Shown here piece after piece: positions 60,558-64,000 of a stretch of DNA of 64,000 nt; positions within the stretch are counted from its first letter, which is position 1; the number at the start of each line of letters is the position of its first letter. Source of the stretch: Ardenticatenaceae bacterium (lineage in GTDB: Bacteria; Chloroflexota; Anaerolineae; Promineifilales; Promineifilaceae); the NCBI GenBank assembly GCA_020634495.1, contig JACKBR010000016.1:30862-94861 (forward strand), given 5' to 3'. The notes beneath the pieces are model-generated. The model had not been told where the DNA came from, did not search any database, and worked only from the letters and a program-made list of their open reading frames with translations. A program made the position numbers and the translations under genes.

Positions 60558-62178
60558 ACTCCTGAAAGCCAATCCGCTGCTGTTGCTTTTTTTGGTTGTG
60601 GCGATTGGCTATTTACTGGGCCAGATTCGCATTGGGGGCAACAGCATGGGGGTTGCGGCCGTTTTATTCGTGGGTCTGGCATTCGGGGCACTGGACCCGG
60701 CGCTGCAAATGCCGCAAATCATCCTCGATTTGGGGCTGGTGCTGTTTGTTTACACCATTGGCCTGGCCAACGGGCCGGGCTTCTTTAGCAAGTTTCGCCG
60801 CGAGGGATTGCGTGAGGTGCTGTTCATCGTGGGCATCATGGTGCTGCCTGCCCTGCTGCTTTTAGCCCTGCACCTGGCGCTGAACCTAAGCCCGGCAACG
60901 ACGGTGGGCATTTTCACGGGCATGTCTAACAACACGCCTGCCCTGGCCAGCGTGCTGGATTTAATTGGGCAGCGTGGTGGGGCAGACACGGCCGTTTCCG
61001 AAGCGGTCGTTGGCTTTTCCGTGGTGTATCCGCTGGGCGTGCTGGGCCGAATGCTGGTGCTGGCAGTTGTGCTGCGCCTCTGGCCAATCGATTTTGCCGG
61101 GGAAGCGTATCGCCTGCGCCACCAATATCCCATCGCCCGCGATCTGCAATATTGCACCATTGAGGTAACCAACCTGGCCATGACGGAACGGCCGTTGCGC
61201 CAGCTGCGCCGCGAAAATAATTGGGATGCTTTATTCGGCCGTTTGTACCGCGGCGACAGTACCAGCCTCATCAGCAACGACACCCAGTTTCAACTCGGTG
61301 ACAAAATTGTCATTGCTGGCACGCCAGAAGCCATGGCCCAGGTAGAAGCCGACTTTGGCCAGCGCTCCGCCGAAGATTTGCTGCACGACCATGCCGTTTA
61401 CACCAGCCGCCGCCTCTTTGTCTCCAATCCACACATTGCGGGCAAGCAGTTGGCCACCCTCAACCTGCGCGAAGCACACGGCGCGATTGTCTCCCACGTG
61501 CGCCGGGGCGATGTGGAGCTGCTGGCCCGGGGCGACACCGTTTTGGAATGGGGCGACCGCATCCGCGTGTTGGCTCCCCGCGAAGAAATTCCCCATCTGG
61601 TAGAGCTGTTTGGCGACTCCTACGCCCAGATCAGCCACGTTAATCTGCTCACGGTAGGCCTGGGCATTGCCGTTGGCTGGCTCATTGGCCTGATTCCGAT
61701 TACGCTGCCGGGCGGCATCACGTTTCAGCTGGGCCTGGCGGGCGGGCCGCTGCTGGTGGCCCTGGCGCTGGGGGCGCTGCGCCGCACCGGGCCGATCTTG
61801 TGGAAGATGCCCTACAGCGCCAACCTGACGCTGCGCCAGTTTGGCCTGATTTTGCTGCTGGCGGCCGTAGGCGTGCGCTCCGGCAACGCCTTCCTAAACG
61901 CTTTTGCCAGCGGCGAGGGCTGGCTCACTTTTGGCCTGGGTTTTGGGCTAATTGTGGTGACAACGCTGCTGGCGCTCTGGCTGGGCTACAAGCTGCTGCG
62001 CATCCCCTTTAGCCTGCTGCTGGGTATGATCTCCCCCCAACCGGCCGTGTTGGACTACGCCGAAGAGCAGGCGCAAAACCCGCTGCCGGGCATTGGCTAC
62101 ACGCTCATGTTCCCCTTTGCCATCATCATCAACGTCATCCTGGCACAGGTGCTGCTAATTGTTCTGCAAAATTGGTAA
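60538..62178 (+). CDS. AspT/YidE-type antiporter with two TrkA-C domains
   Basis: This protein of about 546 residues has five to six N-terminal membrane segments, two soluble RCK_C (TrkA-C) domains (about 200-375; QLGDKIVIAGTPEAMAQVE and EWGDRIRVLAPREEI) and a second block of five to six segments. This is the aspartate:alanine exchanger family. The substrate may be a small carboxylate or unknown, and the RCK_C domains probably bind a regulatory ligand. ATGs at 60535 and 60538 overlap the end of the VWA-FHA gene by about 20 nt, implying coupling. Confidence 0.9.
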   Translation: MRPLLIELLKANPLLLLFLVVAIGYLLGQIRIGGNSMGVAAVLFVGLAFGALDPALQMPQIILDLGLVLFVYTIGLANGPGFFSKFRREGLREVLFIVGIMVLPALLLLALHLALNLSPATTVGIFTGMSNNTPALASVLDLIGQRGGADTAVSEAVVGFSVVYPLGVLGRMLVLAVVLRLWPIDFAGEAYRLRHQYPIARDLQYCTIEVTNLAMTERPLRQLRRENNWDALFGRLYRGDSTSLISNDTQFQLGDKIVIAGTPEAMAQVEADFGQRSAEDLLHDHAVYTSRRLFVSNPHIAGKQLATLNLREAHGAIVSHVRRGDVELLARGDTVLEWGDRIRVLAPREEIPHLVELFGDSYAQISHVNLLTVGLGIAVGWLIGLIPITLPGGITFQLGLAGGPLLVALALGALRRTGPILWKMPYSANLTLRQFGLILLLAAVGVRSGNAFLNAFASGEGWLTFGLGFGLIVVTTLLALWLGYKLLRIPFSLLLGMISPQPAVLDYAEEQAQNPLPGIGYTLMFPFAIIINVILAQVLLIVLQNW

Positions 62179-62195
62179 GCTTATCATTTTTTATC

Positions 62196-62275
62196 CACAG
62201 ATTTCGCAGATTAACGCAGATTTTCTTTTGCTCCTTTCATATCTTTGCATCTTTGCGCCTTTGCGTCAGGTTGTT
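62196..62275. repeat. ATTTCGCAGATTAACGCAGATT half repeat and TTTGCATCTTTGCG words
   Basis: CCACAGATTTCGCAGATTAAC belongs to the ATCTGCG family; the adjoining CTTTGCATCTTTGCGCCTTTG is another word type. The repeat fills the convergent spacer. Confidence 0.6.
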
Positions 62276-62749
62276 TCACACGGGGGTGGTGGCGGCGGCG
62301 AGCAGCACGCGGGTGGCGTGCAGGCGCTGCATGGTGGTGCGGGCCAGCTGCTTTTGTAGGCCATAGGCCAGATCATGATCCTGTTCAGACAGGTCGCGCA
62401 GAGCTATGGCGTCGATTTTGAGCAGGGTGCAGGGTTGGGTGGTAACGGCCGTTGTCGTCAACACATACGGCTCAATCATGGCGGAAATACTCAACACCTC
62501 ACCCGGATTGATTGTGCCAATCATGAAATCTTTGCGCAGCGCTGGCAGGTTCTCGTCCATCACCACGTAGTGCAAATCGATGCTGCCTTTCATGAGCAGA
62601 TACAGCGCTTCGGCTTTGTCCTCAATGGCAAACAGGATCGTGTTGGTGGGTACCTCAACCTCATCGGCAATCATCGCCACTTCCTGGCGCTGCTGGTGGG
62701 TCATAAAGGCAAAAAAAGGATACCGTCGCAAAAGTTCGGGAGAAACCAT
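62276..62749 (-). CDS. Cyclic-nucleotide-binding-domain protein without HTH
   Basis: This 157-residue protein is a CRP-like cNMP fold (about 15-125; AIEDKAEALYLLMKGSIDLHYV and INPGEVLSISAMIEP) lacking the DNA-binding helix-turn-helix. The phosphate-binding cassette RxxS is not clearly kept (LSISAMIEP), so a ligand is uncertain. GGAGGAAGAG precedes the ATG. It follows the hydrogenase maturation protease on the same strand and may be a regulatory or sensory accessory of the hydrogenase operon. Confidence 0.82.
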   Translation of the reverse strand: MVSPELLRRYPFFAFMTHQQRQEVAMIADEVEVPTNTILFAIEDKAEALYLLMKGSIDLHYVVMDENLPALRKDFMIGTINPGEVLSISAMIEPYVLTTTAVTTQPCTLLKIDAIALRDLSEQDHDLAYGLQKQLARTTMQRLHATRVLLAAATTPV

Positions 62750-62767
62750 CTCTTCCTCCTAAAAGAT

Positions 62768-62845
62768 TTAACCGCGGAGAGCGCGGAGAACGCAGAGGAA
62801 TATTGAGAAAAAATCTGCGTTCGTCTGTTTTTATCTGTGTCCCAT
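62768..62845. repeat. CCGCGGAGAGCGCGGAGAACGCAGAGG spacer repeat
   Basis: GCGGAGAGCGCGGAGAACGC is followed by ATCTGCGTTCGTCTG and ATCTGTGTCCC words, a mixed copy of the two spacer-repeat families. Confidence 0.65.
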
Positions 62846-62846
62846 T

Positions 62847-63332
62847 TCATTTTGAGGCGTAGGCTGCCTCTTGCTGCAACAGCGCCAATACGGCCGTAAC
62901 CGCCTGGGGTACGGCCGTTTCCACTTCTGGCGTGAGTTCATCAGAAAAATCATAAACGCGGGTGGCTTCGATGCCCACAATCGTGATGTCGTCGGGCAGC
63001 TGAGCGCCCATTTGGCGGCCCAGGGCAAGGGCAGTTTGCAGCGAGGTGTCGTGGACGGCCGTTGTGTGCCCGGCAGACAAATCCGGCAAGGCTTGCAAAG
63101 GGAAAATATGGATATCTCCGGTACGGCCGTTTTTCGTCTGAATTGAATCGATGATGATCACCCGGTCGTAACCAATGAGCCGCTCCATCAGGCTTAAGCC
63201 ACCCAGGGCTAAAAATTCGACTTTTGCGTGGGGAACGGCCGTTTGCACCGCCTCCGCCACGCGCCAGCCCACCCCGTCATCCCCCAGAATGGGGTTTCCC
63301 AGGCCAACCACCAGTGTCTTGCTACGATTCAT
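62847..63332 (-). CDS. NiFe-hydrogenase maturation protease (HycI/HoxW family)
   Basis: This 161-residue endopeptidase removes the C-terminal tail of the hydrogenase large subunit after nickel insertion. The family motif LVVGLGNPILGDDGVG at about 7-22 holds the first nickel-binding Asp/Glu; further acidic residue Asp62-region RVIIIDSIQ and His in TTAVHDTSL are kept. GAGG lies 4-5 nt before the ATG. Its substrate is probably the large subunit encoded just upstream, whose tail begins after DPCFGCATH. Confidence 0.92.
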   Translation of the reverse strand: MNRSKTLVVGLGNPILGDDGVGWRVAEAVQTAVPHAKVEFLALGGLSLMERLIGYDRVIIIDSIQTKNGRTGDIHIFPLQALPDLSAGHTTAVHDTSLQTALALGRQMGAQLPDDITIVGIEATRVYDFSDELTPEVETAVPQAVTAVLALLQQEAAYASK

Positions 63333-63351
63333 ATGTCCTCGATGCTAAAAA

Positions 63352-63434
63352 ATTAACCGCAAAGACGCAGAGGGCGCGGAGAAATGTATGATCCCAGAGA
63401 AAAACTCTGCGTTCTCCGCGTCTCCGCGGTGAAA
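63352..63434. repeat. CCGCAAAGACGCAGAGGGCGCGG inverted spacer repeat
   Basis: CGCAAAGACGCAGAGGGCGC is inverted as CTCTGCGTTCTCCGCGTCTC, filling the spacer between the large-subunit and protease genes. Confidence 0.7.
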
Positions 63435-63444
63435 ATCGCCTTTA

Positions 63445-64000
63445 TTAGCAAAACTGCTTCAACACCTCCACCGGCTCGCCAGCCGCATCCCGGATTGTCA
63501 CCTCAAGCGGCATTTGCCCCGGCAGCGAATGGGTGGCGCAGCCAAAGCAAGGGTCGTAGGCGCGGAAAGCCATCTCCACCATGTTCAACAAGCCTTCATT
63601 CACCACCGTGCCTTTCTTGATCAGGCTTTGGGCTGCTTTTTTGATCGACATGCTGATCGGCGCATAGTTGTTGGTGGTGCCCACAATCAGGTTTACTTTG
63701 GTCAGCACGCCCCGTTCATCTGTCCAGTAATGGTGCGTCAGCGTGCCGCGTGGCGCTTCCACAATGCCCACGCCCTCGCTGGGCACCTGGGTGGGCACAT
63801 TGTGCAGGTCGGGTGAGGTGATCTCCTCATCCGTGGCCAGCTCCACCAGCCGTTCAGCCGAATAGAGCAGTTCGATTAGCCGTGCCCAATGCGTCGCCAG
63901 GCGCTGGTGCACCGGCTTGCCGCCCAGCGTCTCATAAAACTGCTCGTAATGCTCTTGCGCCAGCGGCGTGGCCATGCCGTCAGCAGCGTTCAGCCGCGAC
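63445..64000 (-). CDS. NiFe-hydrogenase large subunit, C-terminal part (cut by window end)
   Basis: The open frame continues past position 64000, so only the last 184 residues are seen. They contain LNAADGMATPLAQEHY and the C-terminal nickel-binding motif AYDPCFGCATHSLPGQMPLEV, where DPCxxCxxH supplies two Cys ligands. A 23-residue or slightly longer tail after His is the expected cleavage product. The motif and tail fit bidirectional group 3 enzymes (HoxH-like). The last ligands are cysteine, not selenocysteine. The small subunit and diaphorase genes would lie beyond the window. Confidence 0.9.
   Translation of the reverse strand, partial: SRLNAADGMATPLAQEHYEQFYETLGGKPVHQRLATHWARLIELLYSAERLVELATDEEITSPDLHNVPTQVPSEGVGIVEAPRGTLTHHYWTDERGVLTKVNLIVGTTNNYAPISMSIKKAAQSLIKKGTVVNEGLLNMVEMAFRAYDPCFGCATHSLPGQMPLEVTIRDAAGEPVEVLKQFC

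Larger units (their letters stand above)
20..63241. repeat. Dispersed palindrome ACGGCCGT (about 115 copies)
   Basis: The 8-bp palindrome ACGGCCGT, usually extended to AACGGCCGTT, recurs roughly every 560 bp through the whole window. Examples start at 20, 1039, 1666, 1941, 2189, 4621, 9292, 9309, 17391, 24228, 29008, 38085, 47230, 53498, 60988 and 63234. It lies in all three reading frames of genes on both strands, giving the peptides TAV, NGR or RP, and also in spacers. Chance would give one or two copies. It resembles the HIP1 octamer of cyanobacteria in behaviour. Its function cannot be read from the sequence. The count was by eye and may be off by a few. Confidence 0.9.

Noticed and set aside
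63445..63560. Possible selenocysteine (NiFeSe-type) in the hydrogenase large subunit
   Set aside because: The nickel-binding motif DPCFGC is encoded with normal Cys codons and there is no in-frame TGA before the end.

Overview
The window looks like one contiguous piece of chromosome from an uncultured or environmental Chloroflexota bacterium, most likely of the Anaerolineae/Ardenticatenia kind. This is inferred from the mixture of genes: a stand-alone BTAD regulator, Tat-exported DUF1501/DUF1800 proteins, VWA-FHA membrane proteins, giant TPR membrane proteins, a HerA/NurA operon, menaquinone-type UbiE and a bidirectional-type NiFe hydrogenase. Spacers are filled with word-like quasi-palindromic repeats. 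No rRNA, tRNA, transposase, prophage or CRISPR array was seen. The palindrome ACGGCCGT occurs about 115 times by hand count, against one or two expected by chance, inside genes and in spacers.

Layout. 0.3-2.6 kb: two divergent family-2 glycosyltransferases. 2.8-9.3 kb: a TPR protein, the DUF1501/DUF1800 pair, a small membrane protein, a BTAD regulator and a lipoprotein. 9.3-14.1 kb: the glyoxylate shunt (isocitrate lyase, malate synthase) with a divergent RamB/ScfR-type regulator, a good promoter and two matching palindromic operators. 14.1-18.9 kb: a hybrid histidine kinase, an acyltransferase and a deaminase. 18.9-23.5 kb: an operon nurA - HAS-domain gene - DUF3800 - herA, in which DUF3800 is degenerate and herA carries an apparent one-base slip. 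23.7-28.7 kb: ftsK, a membrane protein, ubiE and an MBL hydrolase. 28.8-35.9 kb: a DsbA-like lipoprotein with an in-frame UGA at its catalytic cysteine, then a response regulator, a HAD phosphatase, a Ddn-like protein, a helix-hairpin-helix lipoprotein, an SDR reductase, an HD hydrolase and a rhomboid protease. 36.1-44.7 kb: an NTPase next to a 1756-residue TPR membrane protein, and a two-gene phosphorelay. 45.1-48.5 kb: a frameshifted helicase, then a small toxin-antitoxin island (higBA, vapB and an internally deleted vapC) bracketed by direct repeats. 48.6-56.3 kb: two small genes, two YeeE/YedE sulfur transporters, a seven-haem cytochrome c/cytochrome b fusion, an octahaem tetrathionate-reductase-family cytochrome and an ArsR regulator with its operator. 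56.7-62.2 kb: divergent VWA-FHA proteins and an AspT-type transporter. 62.3-64 kb: a cNMP-domain protein, a hydrogenase maturation protease and the 3' end of the hydrogenase large subunit, cut by the window edge.

The strongest candidate for something undescribed is the DsbA-like protein at 28845-29636. Its CxxC motif reads UGA-G-S-C, and a hairpin with the geometry of a bacterial SECIS element follows the UGA. It would be a selenocysteine-containing exported thiol oxidoreductase. Other points of interest are the ACGGCCGT palindrome family, -10 boxes placed 6-7 nt before start codons (leaderless mRNAs), the cytochrome fusion beside sulfur transporters, and a spacer repeat that now encodes a signal peptide.
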